Part shown: positions 40,021 through 49,939 of the stretch, one piece after another
How positions within the stretch are numbered: the first letter of the stretch is position 1
Layout of the letters: every line of letters starts with the position of its first letter
Assembly: GCF_040581485.1 (NCBI RefSeq)
Contig: NC_090132.1
Coordinates: 19,463,411-19,527,410 of the forward strand
Source: Linepithema humile
Taxonomy: Eukaryota > Arthropoda > Insecta > Hymenoptera > Formicidae
Direction of reading: 5' to 3'
Length of the DNA stretch: 64,000 nucleotides
The notes under the pieces: model-generated
Database searches by the model: none
Seen by the model: the letters and a program-made list of their open reading frames with translations, nothing else
Told to the model about the DNA's origin: nothing
Position numbers and translations under genes: made by a program

Positions 40021-40840
40021 CAGCTTTTCTTGGTTTTTCTCAAGAGTGGTATCGTTACTTTGAGAGATTGGTCGACGGACCCTCTGTTGACCAGACGTCT
40101 GCCATGTCCTGATTTTCGCGCAGAGGTTTTATTTCTTCCCAGGTTCTCTCATTTCTCCGATATTGTGGGCTACAACTTCCACCATCACCTTCACTATTTC
40201 ACTACCCTTTCTCGCAGATCTCGCATCAATTTTCTCGACAGTCGTCGTGATGATAAAATTTCACTCTGGTTCTTCGAAACAGTTTTATCTACCCATTTTG
40301 TTGAAAGAAAATACGTGCCAAGAAATTAAGAAATTTATTTATGGAGGAGAATAATGTAATTTTTATTTGTTATTTAACTGTTCTACTTTTATTCTTATTG
40401 TAATATTACGTTGATTTGTGGTAGCTTTGCGCAAACAGATTAAATACGTATTATATGCATTTCTGATAAATTTCTGGAATACATGGTTTATAATGTATAA
40501 ATATTAAATAAATATCCAGCAAACATGATGTCTTCAGGCTTTAAACCTTATTCAAGTGCCGTAGGTTTTTTGATTTTGCATTTGATAAATTGCAATATCT
40601 TAAGTCCGGTATTTTTTTCTCAATGCATACAAAGAAAAGAAATAATTCTTTACGTTTGTCTACAAAATTTATTCAAAGTATATTTTAATTATGTAAGCCT
40701 GAACAAAACTTTGTTACTGCTAGATAAAAATATCCATACTAAATACAAAGAGGATTTATTTATCCCGCAAGTTTGAACCAATAAAGAGAAAAGTTTGAAT
40801 GACGATGGTTCTCGTCTAAAAGTTTAATTAGATGAAATTA
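40021..40840. other. Pyrimidine-rich then AT-rich DNA, nothing certain
   Basis: From 40021 to about 40300 the + strand is pyrimidine-rich and open in two phases (99 and 63 codons), products unrecognised. From 40330 on it is AT-rich with a hydrophobic 83-codon frame. No domain, RNA gene or repeat is seen. Confidence 0.35.
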
Positions 40841-40843
40841 ATC

Positions 40844-40905
40844 ACTTACAAATTCAGTGGTTCTTGCATTGTTCGCCGAGTTCTTACCTGAAATAGATTT
40901 GTCTT
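40844..40905 (-). other. Candidate recursive splice site on the - strand, 38-nt RS-exon
   Basis: Read on the - strand: CTATTTCAG ends at 40888, followed directly by GTAAGA beginning at 40887, and a perfect GTAAGT donor begins at 40849, 38 nt further on. The architecture is the same as at 31664 and 48135 but on the opposite strand. Its polypyrimidine tract is poorer (about half purines in the upstream 15 bases), so it is the weakest of the three. If genuine, it requires an intron of a - strand gene at this position. Confidence 0.3.
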
Positions 40906-41435
40906 TCGAGTACGTGCCTTAAAGCGCCGCACGACCAAAACAGAAATAATATGATACTCCGAGTCGGTTTTCTTTCTAACTTTTGTCGAAGCAGCATTCT
41001 TTATACAACTGGGACAAAGTTTCGCGCATGTTCTTGTATACTATAACAATGTCGTATCGTGAAATGTCCGACTTTAAGCCAGCTTTTACTGATGACATTC
41101 ATCTTTCCGCGGAAAATAATCGCACTGTCAAAAGATCCATTTTACAAACTCAACAACAAATGTATACATCAAATGCAGGCTTGACGATACATATATCTAT
41201 AATCGGATTGCAGCGGATCGATCTGCGACTGCGAACATGCCGCCGATTGGCGATGATAACATTTCTCTCTGAAAAAGCTGCACCGCGGATAGAACGCGTG
41301 TTCAAGCAATTCGCGCTTTGTATGCGTATCGTATATTTTGATAAATTTGTTACAAAGAATTGCTTTATTTTGTCAATGATATAAATTATTAATTTTTTGA
41401 AGTATGAAGTATTATTATTAATTAGTCAAAAATTG

Positions 41436-41440
<5 letters not shown>
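40906..41440. other. Mixed DNA with a 133-codon non-ATG frame
   Basis: A + strand frame covers 40983-41384 but opens at TTG. Its first internal Met that could serve is around residue 16. The product is charged, without a recognised domain, and splice signals are lacking. Not called as a gene. Confidence 0.3.

Positions 41441-41470
<30 letters not shown>
41441..41470. repeat. (AT)n microsatellite
   Basis: Fifteen AT units in an uninterrupted run, flanked by T-rich sequence. Confidence 0.95.
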
Positions 41471-41473
<3 letters not shown>

Positions 41474-41689
41474 TATTTGGATTCGAAATTTGGGAGAATC
41501 AGAAGACCAGAAATAATAATTTATTTACGAATGTTATTAACAAAAATAACAAAATAGTAATAAGTTAGCAATTTTACATGTTAAAATTATTTTGTATTGA
41601 AGCATTTATGTGCAAATAATTATCTTAATCGAGAGACTATGTTTGTTCGATCAATTCGACATAGTTTAACAAGACTGTATCTGCATAGT

Positions 41690-42104
41690 TCCGAAAGCAT
41701 AAGTGGTTGCCCGCAGAGCTGTGCAGGCGGCAAGGCGTTGCTATTGTAATACGATGATCGTGACTCGACTGTGAAGGTAAATCATAGGATACGCTGGCTT
41801 CGACAGATTATCGCGTTGATCCTTGAGGGAGGAAGAGAGTCGAATGCCTTTGATTACCGTCATGCAAGTCTGTCGGACAATGTGTACCTACTATGCGCAT
41901 TTGCATCGGCGGTCGTCCGTCGCGTTTTCCGCACAGGCCTTTTCTCCGCGTCAATGCGCATTAGCCGGCGAGGCTGGTGGTGAAACAGCCCTGGGAATAG
42001 ACTGTTGCATAGATTTTGCATTCCCCGAGAGCCGTCCGCGGCTACGTTACACAGCCACGTTGCTTGTGGCGTTACGAATCAACGGGAGCAACCAAAGGCA
42101 GAGA
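41690..42104. other. GC-richer island
   Basis: CG-rich sequence in which two + strand frames are open over the same bases (70 codons, 41771-41983; 136 codons, 41823-42233). The longer has an ATG start and a Cys/Arg-rich product with no recognised domain. The second half of this frame overlaps a duplicated non-coding module, which argues against it being a gene. Confidence 0.25.
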
Positions 42105-42235
42105 AGTTTCACGTCGATTGATTGCATTCCTGCGCGCTGTTGCTCATGCCGCGGAGTATTCCGGAGTCAGTTATTGAAAATCGCTAACCGTACTGCAATT
42201 CTATTTCACCTCGTTTCATTAAATCCGATTTAGTT
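42105..42235 (+). repeat. Duplicated module, copy 1
   Basis: It contains CGATTGATTGCATTCC at 42115-42130 and GTTATTGAAAATC at 42170-42182. Both recur exactly, in the same order and with nearly the same spacing, 714 and 708 bp downstream. The sequence between and after them is recognisably related, with gaps. It is a diverged local duplication of unknown function. Confidence 0.65.
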
Positions 42236-42818
42236 CTTACCGCGATAGCGCGCGTTTAAAGAATAATGCGGAGATTATCCCGTATTATTTCGATGGCCGT
42301 CGTATAATCGGTAATGCTACCAGCGCATGTAACGCGAAATATCGCAAAATATTTCACTTGCGCACGACGGAATGCACGCTTTCCGAGTTGATCCGGTATA
42401 TCCGATGTAGGTATTTATTCCCTTTAAATTCGTTCGTAAGCAATTTTAGACCACGCGAACCATGCGGGATAAATGAACGGACAAGCATTCCGACGAGCGA
42501 ACAAATTGCATTTTGGATTTTTCAAACAATCGTCAGTGTGGTTTCTTGAGCAATGTGGATGCTCAATTTCCTCAAAATTTTTATTTCGCGCGTTGTGCAT
42601 AGGGAGTGGCGCGAAAGTGTTTTCGCGTGGAAACATTTTTGCACATATTACAGAGAAATATGATGTTTTTAAAATGAATAAATTTCGAAGTTAACATTAA
42701 GAAGTCTAGCAGGATGAATCAGTTTGCACTAAACGAATTCACTGAACAAATGCGAATATATTAGTTTTGTGTAAATTTACAACGACTGTAGTTTTCGCAT
42801 CTGACTGGCGGGGAAAAG

Positions 42819-42945
42819 AGTATCGATGCGATTGATTGCATTCCAGCGCAGCTACCGACCGATGCGTTGCAAAGTCCGTTATTGAAAATCACTGGCTCTA
42901 TCAAATTTTTTCACGATATAACAATGTTTTATTAAATTTTATTTT
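42819..42945 (+). repeat. Duplicated module, copy 2
   Basis: The same two exact words occur at 42829-42844 (16 bases) and 42878-42890 (13 bases), and an AATT...TTTCAC segment follows as in copy 1. The 49-base spacing against 55 in copy 1 shows small deletions. The 136-codon frame of copy 1 is not preserved here, so the shared constraint, if any, is not protein coding. Confidence 0.65.
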
Positions 42946-43034
42946 GTATCGGGATTTATATATCCAAAAATTGTATGGATAGATGGTCTTTTGTGTAATA
43001 TTTATTTTATCTATAAGTCGAAGCTATACATTTG

Positions 43035-43056
43035 ACACACACACACACACACACAC
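43035..43056. repeat. (AC)n microsatellite within a near-palindrome
   Basis: Eleven AC units. The flanks TTTGACACAC and GTGTGCGTCAAA are near-complementary, so the repeat sits inside an imperfect palindrome. Confidence 0.92.
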
Positions 43057-44450
43057 GTGTGCGTCAAAAGGTGTCAGTAAACGTTTTCATCATTGTCTGC
43101 AGATAGTAAAAATATATTCAATTAATTCAAGGGTTGTTTTGAGAGAAATTCTAATAAAGTAACGTGATAGTTATTATTTTTATCATTTATTATTTTTCGT
43201 AGAAAATATTTTGCTTAGTTGCATTTAATTTAATATTTCGCAGTTTACGTACAGCATTTTATCTTTTGCCGTTACACAGTATATCGTTTATATTGTTATA
43301 ATTATTGTCATATATATATATTTTATATGCATATATGCGAAGTATGATGGTAAGCAGTAAACAAAACATCAAGTACTTGCTTTAATCATCAATTTAACTT
43401 AATTATCTAAAAATTTTTAAGCCTGCATAAATTTTCTCTTTATTTCTAAGAGCATTTGCATAATATCTTTCGGTATGGTACACATGCATTTAATTCGAGA
43501 ACCTATTTTTTATAAAGAACGACTGATTCGCATTTGTAAGTGATGCCTCGGCGTTCTATTATTTGCAATAAACAAAGGGATGATACGCAAATTCAATAAA
43601 ATGCAATCCGCGGTACATTTGTACGCCAACTAGCAGGACAAAACTTTACAGAGGTACAGAGATACAGAGCTATCATTCGGTAAAATGGGCTAATTTTGTT
43701 GGAGCATTTGCCATGAAAATTTCAAAATTGTTTATGTAGAATAGGTGTTCCGTTTATAATCAAATTTTATTGCATATTACAATGTTATCATATAAAACCA
43801 AATTATAATATATTACACATAGCGATATACATACATATAAAGACAATATACATTTTTATGCATTATAATTTATTTATTTAATTTTGTCTACATGCGAGCC
43901 GCGACTAAAAATAAATCAATTACACAAAGATTTTACGAAAAACGTAAATTGCGTAAATTTTGATTGTTCAAGTATCAATAGTATGCACGCATTCAAAGGC
44001 GAAAGTCTGCTTCAAACGTTGATTGAATTTGGAAGTTTCGTCCGTCAATACTGTACTTGTGTGCATGTGCTCGAATAAACACTGAAATTACATACCAGAA
44101 ATCAGAAAATGTTTGAATTCTATTTGGCAATTTAATAGTACAATAAAGAATGCACGAACTCTCTGTCAAAAGTTTTTAAATTGCGACGGTGATAAACGCA
44201 AGAATACTTTTTTCCCTTATTTTTAAACTACATTTTTTTTCTCTTAGTCTCGCATCTAATTGATTAACTGTACTTTTGTGCAGTTTTATTCTTAATTTTT
44301 TAATGATGCAGTTGTTTCTCGCAAACTTTTCAAAGTTTGACGGCTCGGTCTCATCTCCGATAGATAATCCTGCAGCATCCTCAAAGCAAACAATCGGCAA
44401 CAACAATAACAATGATTCTCGAGCAGCCTGCGGCTCCAGCGTTTTTCTTT
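43057..44450. other. AT-rich DNA, nothing recognised
   Basis: AT-rich with TA-alternating tracts around 43310-43335. Frames are at most 78 codons and unrecognised. Confidence 0.45.
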
Positions 44451-44920
44451 AATTCGTTCTAATTAGCGCAAACCGGCGTTAACGAAGGTTTCACTTCCGT
44501 GGGAATTAATTAAGCTGGTTTCCGAACTTTGCCAACGGTAGCCGCCGGTGGGTGGTGGTGTTGGCGGCGGCTCTCTCTTCGCATAAAGCCCGAGAAGGCG
44601 AAAAAGGAACAGTAAAGGTGATGGGGGCTGCCCCACTGAATATTCATATATTGTAATCAACCCCTTGCGGACTGCGGGCTAGACACACACGGTGCCCGGG
44701 CACGTACGTATGAGCACGCACGGACTATCCTCTCATCGCGTCTCCTTCAGGCGACCGAGCGCATGCCGATGTTTTCCACGTTGCACTTTCTGCACGATGC
44801 GCCGGTGGAGTTAAGAGGCCGCAATCAACGCATGAGATACAATGCATGCAGAGCCCGGACGGCGCTCATTAATTTTGCTCATATCGCGAGAACGACGAGA
44901 CAGCAAATTTAATCGCTAAA
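44451..44920. other. GC/CpG-rich island
   Basis: A sharply GC-rich patch with GGTGGTGG and GGCGGCGG runs (about 44545-44570) and a GCCCGGGC core near 44695. A 65-codon - strand frame has a PPPTPPPTGG stretch from the same low-complexity DNA. A promoter or enhancer island is the likeliest reading. No transcript structure is visible. Confidence 0.3.
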
Positions 44921-45021
44921 CTCTACTTTATGCCGCACGTGTTTAAATGGGTCTAATTGTTTACATTTTCTACGAAAGTTACATTTTATCCACTAAATAT
45001 TGTTTCAATGCATACATTTAT

Positions 45022-45033
45022 GTTTTTTTTTTG

Positions 45034-45060
<27 letters not shown>
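45022..45060. repeat. Poly(T) tract
   Basis: About 38 T residues interrupted by one G. A run this long can be the A-tail of a retroposed sequence on the - strand, whose body would then lie just after 45060. The sequence there is plain AT-rich DNA that I cannot assign, so slippage is as likely. Confidence 0.9.
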
Positions 45061-45064
<4 letters not shown>

Positions 45065-48000
45065 ATTGTAACAAATAACATTTTACAACTTTAGAATAGT
45101 AGGAATAATTAATTTAATATTCATGAACTTTTATATTTTCTATATGTATTCGCCTTCTTCATCACATTTTGTGCGATCTTAATATCTGTTTGAGTTTAAT
45201 TAATATCTCATGAAATTTAATACTAGGCTTACCGTCTTCTCAGTATTCATTAATTCTCGGAGTGGAATGAAAGAGCGATAACTTAATCAGCTAAGGAGCT
45301 TTCTTTGCAGTCGCTGGGCGTCAGTTTCTTGGCTTTGAAAGATTTATAAAGTTTGGGGTCTCAACTAAAATTTGATAATACAATGTTACGTGAATGAAAG
45401 TATTATGTAGTTTTAAATAATTGCGTTGAATCTATAAAATATGTTATAAGGAACATTAGAATTTCTAAAAAAAAAAAAACTATATTTTATAGTATTGCAT
45501 GATTTGTCAGTCATTCAAGTCGTATAAAATTCTATTGAAGATGAATGATTTCCATTGAAATAAAGATTCCACATTGCTGTTTCGTAATAAAATTACATTT
45601 GTTTCAACATTATTAATGCATATTAACTTGGCATTCTGAGATTAAAATATTATAATACATTCATATGAATCCATTCTGTCATATTCATCATTCCTTTCAT
45701 TTTTGAGGTCGGTTTTACGCGCAGAACAAAATTTCATAATATAAAACATATAATTATATCACATATTCCATTTGTACTAATACCTTCTCCATTCTTTTCC
45801 TCAAAATCAATAATCGGAACCAAAATAGAATTTCATTGTACGGGTTCGCAAATGCTGCCAATTGTGCAATCCTTTATATGTTTTTGAATATTTCTCGTTA
45901 TTTCAACTAAGCCCATTTAATTAAACTTGATCGGTCATTTATTTCTCTTCAGCATGAAACAGATCATTACTCCACTCTTAATTAACTTTATGTTGCATAC
46001 AACTATGATATGGCATGCAGAGGTTTAATTTATCAAAAGCGAGTGTAAAAGAGAAAATATAATTCAGTAATAATCTCTCGATTAATTAATTTCGAGAGAT
46101 TCCTGCAAATATTTGTCGAATCTATTATGTGTAAAGAGGGGTACAATGTATGTAAAGGTTCGAAGAGGGCAAAGGTCAAGCACGAATTACGAGTTTACAT
46201 ATAATTCCATTGATCTATGTCAACAATCGTATATTTCAACGTTTATGACATGTTTTTTTTTTTCAAAACTAATACGCGGATACAAATCACAGCTAAAAAA
46301 AGAACATGAGACAATTGCACGTTTGCAGTTGACGATAGATTACTTTATTAAAAATATTTACGTCGCATATTCCTCGGCTTTGCGCTAGATGCGTTTGTGC
46401 CATTTTAATCAGAGATTTTTCGCCGTCGACTCAGTCTCATCTCTTCTCTTTTACTGCGATCCTTATTCTTATCCGTCACAGCGACGCCCGTAATTCTTTG
46501 TTACATTCTGGCGCAAAGAGGGAGACCAAGAGGAGCTAGAAGCGGTGAGATGCATTGTTCCGTGCATACGACAGTGCGATATTCATGCTATCTTTAATAA
46601 AGGTCACATAAAAGCTTCTTCGAGCATTGCGCTACCCTTGGAAATTCAATTATAAATGTACATACGTTCAATTATACATCTTTAATCAATTCATGTCACA
46701 CTTTTTTTCTTTTCTTAATTGCAATAAACGACGATGAAATATTTGACATGTAACATATTATAAATTTAAATTAGATCTTTTAATATTAAATTTTCTCTTT
46801 AATTGGCTCGATTAATTATAATCGCTATTGAAGAGTCAGAGAACTGAAATGTTTACTTTGTCGTGCAAAGTTGAAAATTTTTTCATAAGTTTAAGTAAAG
46901 ATAATTATTCTGCGGAATTTTAAAATCTTATTTCAACGGAGACTCTAATTTCGTGTATAATATTAGTCAGCTTGATTTTGCTTGATTTTCTCTTTTAACG
47001 TAGAAATTTTGTCCAGTTAGCAAACAGATGTGTGATCAGCTATTAGTAGACGACCACATGCTTGCAATTTATATAAATGTTGCTTTAGATAAAATGAGAA
47101 TGTTGTTGCGTCGTTCGTGCTTATACGAATCTTTGAAACATCGACATCTAGAATATATTTAATTTATATAATTAAATAATACCAAAATTAGCTAATCATT
47201 GTAATTAATTATTAAACATTGTTGAAACAGTAAATTTAATAAGTGAGTTAAAAATAAAAAAGTAAGATTGGCGAGCAATACGATTATTGCTCTAAACTAC
47301 TAGTTTACTCGTTATATTCAAAAGGACTCGAGCAAGCGTTTCATGCGACGTCAATATTTATTCATATTCTCGCAGCTTGAATGGAAAAAGCAGCGTCGGA
47401 TTCTGTTACACTTTTGAGTAAGTTAGAGAAGGGAAACGTTTCACGTTGGATTTATTGAGAACTCAGAGAACAGGCGTGTTGGCGGAGACGTCCTCGCGTA
47501 ATCTCAATTAGCTGGTTTGAATCTCTGCGCCGCGAATTCTTTCCTGTTCTCTTTTCGTTGTTGCCAACGAGGCGACGCCGTCCAGCGTCGAGTGAGTTTG
47601 CATCGATCGCTTTTTTTTCGTCGTGCTGCCGTTGGTGCACACCAGGCGCAAGGTGAACGACGACCGCGAATAAAAGCGAGGAAAAGCCGGAATTAAGCTC
47701 TGAGACCGACGAAGGAGGTAAAGGCCCATGGAGAGAATTTGCCGCAGAGTACTGGCAATAGAAATTTGCGAACGACGAAAAAGGATCACACGATTTTTTT
47801 CTGCTGCCAAGTGAAAAATATAGCCGATCCAGTAGTGATTGATCTATATCTTAAAAAAACGCTCCATTTTTCTGAAAAATTGTGATAAAAAACATCGCTC
47901 ATTTAAAAATTGGAATTTGATGTTTTACGCTTATGTAGTCTTTTATTGTTTTTTTAATATCAAGTGATGTTGATGATTTTTTTATAGGCCTATTTAGCAA

Positions 48001-48120
48001 TGCGATTAATTCACAATTCTTACGAAAATGTTGTATGATAAAAAATTTCGAGTATACTAATAAATTATAAAGGTAGATAAAATTATATTTAATGTGACGC
48101 GTTATAATTAATTTATGATA
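45061..48120. other. AT-rich DNA with a GC-richer patch at 47450-47800
   Basis: Mostly AT-rich and without genes. At 47450-47800 the - strand is open in two phases (62 and 100 codons), with Arg/Lys/Ser-rich products that I do not recognise. An acceptor-like TTTCTTTGCAG near 45312 lacks a following donor. Confidence 0.4.
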
Positions 48121-48178
48121 TTTTATTGTTTCAGGTGAGTCAAACGATGTCGATTATTCTCGCTGCGTTAATGTAAGT
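48121..48178 (+). other. Candidate recursive splice site with 38-nt RS-exon
   Basis: TTTTATTGTTTCAG ends at 48134 and is followed immediately by the strong donor GTGAGT (48135-48140). A second perfect donor, GTAAGT, begins at 48173, 38 nt further on. The polypyrimidine tract is good (two purines in the eleven bases before CAG). Together with the matching motif at 31664 on the same strand, 16.5 kb upstream, it suggests stepwise removal of one very long + strand intron. A 38-nt exon would shift the reading frame if retained, so a skipped or zero-length exon fits better here than a coding microexon. Confidence 0.5.
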
Positions 48179-48653
48179 AAATGCATGATTATGTACAATG
48201 TTATTGACCATTCGAAATATTATGATTTATAATATTGTGGCATTTAATGGATTAAGCGTCATAACATCACAAATGAAATTATTTAAAATATCTCGTTTGT
48301 TGATATGTACCTGTTTACAAACTTTCTATTTCAATCCGCTAACATTCCATTAAAGGGATTTGAATTGTTTCTCGCAGAGAAAATAAGGGAATTTCAAATA
48401 AATTTATTAAATAAAAAATTTGCAATATTGTTTATTTGATGCGTAGAATAAAAATTTCTATAACTCTGATACATTATACATATTTTCTGATAGCATCGTC
48501 GAGTAAAATAGATTGTTGGAAAGATTTTTATTTAACCGCAAATTCTGTCCGCACAGCACGATGGGAAAGGTTTATCGTTATCTTGGCTGATCCATTTCAC
48601 GATCCTCTCGCCAGACGGGCATGGTTTTACTACACATCTGAAATATAAATTTA

Positions 48654-48891
48654 TCCAACTCTTAAAAAAGGCATGAAAGATCGATACTCGAATGTATCGA
48701 AAGTATTGTTGACGCTTTTCCGCGACGCTGATTGGTTATCTCGATTATTCTGACAGTTTGATAGTTTGAGAGCGAAGGTTATTTTGACGGTTACTTAAAA
48801 TTAAAAAAATTTAATTAAAATATTTAGATTTTATAATTATTAAATTATTATAACAAGTGCGCGCGCGTAGCGCGCGCTTGTATTGTTCTAG
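48654..48891 (+). mobile_element. Possible short non-autonomous Helitron
   Basis: The 3' end has the canonical Helitron form. A GC-rich hairpin has an 11-bp stem (48854-48864 with 48870-48880, one G-T pair) and a five-base loop. CTAG follows at 48888-48891, and then a T. A 5' end starting TC at 48654, just after an A, with TCCAACTCTTAAAAAAGGC resembling Helitron starts, would give a 238-bp element inserted between A and T, as the family requires. It has no coding capacity, so a Rep/helicase would have to come from elsewhere. The 3' end is well supported by structure; the 5' end is a guess. Confidence 0.45.
48854..48880. repeat. GC-rich hairpin (Helitron-type terminator)
   Basis: Alternating CG arms form an 11-bp stem around a GCGTA loop, in DNA that is otherwise almost pure A/T. 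Seven bases separate it from CTAG. The contrast with the surroundings makes a selected or element-derived structure likely. Confidence 0.8.
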
Positions 48892-49240
48892 TTACGATAA
48901 AAAAATAGATTCTACAAGTTAAATTTTAATATTGCAAATTTTATTTTTATTTAACGTATTTTTCTCAAATTAAACATATACCGTCTATCAGATGTCCCTG
49001 TACACCATTCTGAAAAAAATAAAGATATAAAATTGATAACCATATTATATTTTAATTTTTAAAAATGTTTACCACATTTTTTCTAAAGTCTTTTATTGTA
49101 TATATTTCTTTTTTTTAATTAGTTACATATTGTTTCAATATTTAAATATTTTCTATTTTAAGTTTTAATATTTTAGTATTTTTTTATTTTAAATATTAAA
49201 AATACAATAGTATAAATATATAGCTCTTTTTCTTATTAAA
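48892..49240. other. AT-rich spacer between two mobile-element candidates
   Basis: Very AT-rich sequence with poly-T and TTTAAATATT-type words. No frame or repeat boundary beyond the possible TTAAA target copy at its right end (49236-49240). Confidence 0.4.
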
Positions 49241-49328
49241 ATAATATTCTTGAAACAACAAGCTGATAGAGCAGGAGCTAGTTTTAATTGCTCAAATTTT
49301 TATTTATTATAAAATAATCACAAAAACA

Positions 49329-49362
49329 GACGTTTCGGCCTAAAGGACGTGGCCCTCTTCAG
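49329..49362 (-). ncRNA. Hammerhead-ribozyme-like core, left arm
   Basis: On the - strand: CTGAAGAGGGCC, a short loop-forming segment, then GGCCGAAACGTC. CTGANGA and GAAAC are the two conserved hammerhead boxes, and GGCC/GGCC can form stem II between them. One extra base lies between CTGAAGA and the stem, and stems I and III are not obvious, so it is probably degenerate or inactive. Cores of this type are known in Penelope-like elements. Confidence 0.3.
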
Positions 49363-49812
49363 TGTAACAAATTAAAAATAATGTCGTTAGTCGGAAAACG
49401 TTGATAAGATAGTCAGAATAGACATGTTCTCAGGCAATACTTATGATATAGGTAACGCATCCTTTTTTTGACACGGATTGTACATTTTTTTATATCGAAC
49501 TTATGTGAAGCCAAGGATCATCTTATTAGGTCCGTTAGACATGTGTATTAATTGAAGTAAGACATGCGTCGACAGTAGGGAGTCAAGCCCGACTTACTAC
49601 CGTCGACGCATGTCTTACTTCAATTGATACACATGTCTAACGGACCTAATAAGATGATCCTTGGCTTCACATAAGTTCAACATGAAAAAATGTACAATCC
49701 GTGTCAAAAAAAGGATGCGTTACCTATATCATAAGTATTGCCTGAGAACATGTCTATTCTGACTATCTTGTCAACGTTTTCCGACTAACGACATTATTTT
49801 TAATTTGTTACA

Positions 49813-49846
49813 CTGAAGATGGCCACGTCCTTTAGGCCGAAACGTC
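49813..49846 (+). ncRNA. Hammerhead-ribozyme-like core, right arm
   Basis: Mirror copy of the left-arm motif on the + strand, CTGAAGATGGCC ... GGCCGAAACGTC. It differs from the other copy by a single base, at the junction of box and stem (T instead of G). The same reservations apply: the stem II junction has an extra base and stem III is at best two pairs. Confidence 0.3.
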
Positions 49847-49939
49847 TGTTTTTGTGATTATTTTATAATAAATGAAAATTTGAGCAATTAAAACTAGCTC
49901 CTGCTCTATCAGCTTGTTGTTTCAAGAATATTATTTAAA

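Larger units (their letters stand above)
49241..49934. mobile_element. 694-bp foldback element (giant palindrome)
   Basis: Left arm 49241-49578 and right arm 49597-49934 are reverse complements over all 338 bases with no gaps. I count eight mismatches, about 97.6% identity. The loop is 18 bases (49579-49596). TTAAA occurs immediately outside both ends (49236-49240 and 49935-49939), a possible 5-bp target duplication, although the AT-rich context weakens it. There is no coding frame. Each arm carries a CTGAAGA...GGCCGAAACGTC block, like Penelope-like element pseudo-LTRs, which often occur inverted. The pair could be two inverted pseudo-LTRs that lost their core, or a foldback/MITE DNA element. 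Near identity of the arms points to a recent origin or to gene conversion between them. Confidence 0.8.

Noticed and set aside
45022..45060. A-tail of a SINE or processed pseudogene
   Set aside because: No promoter boxes, gene-like body or target duplication were found beside the T-run.
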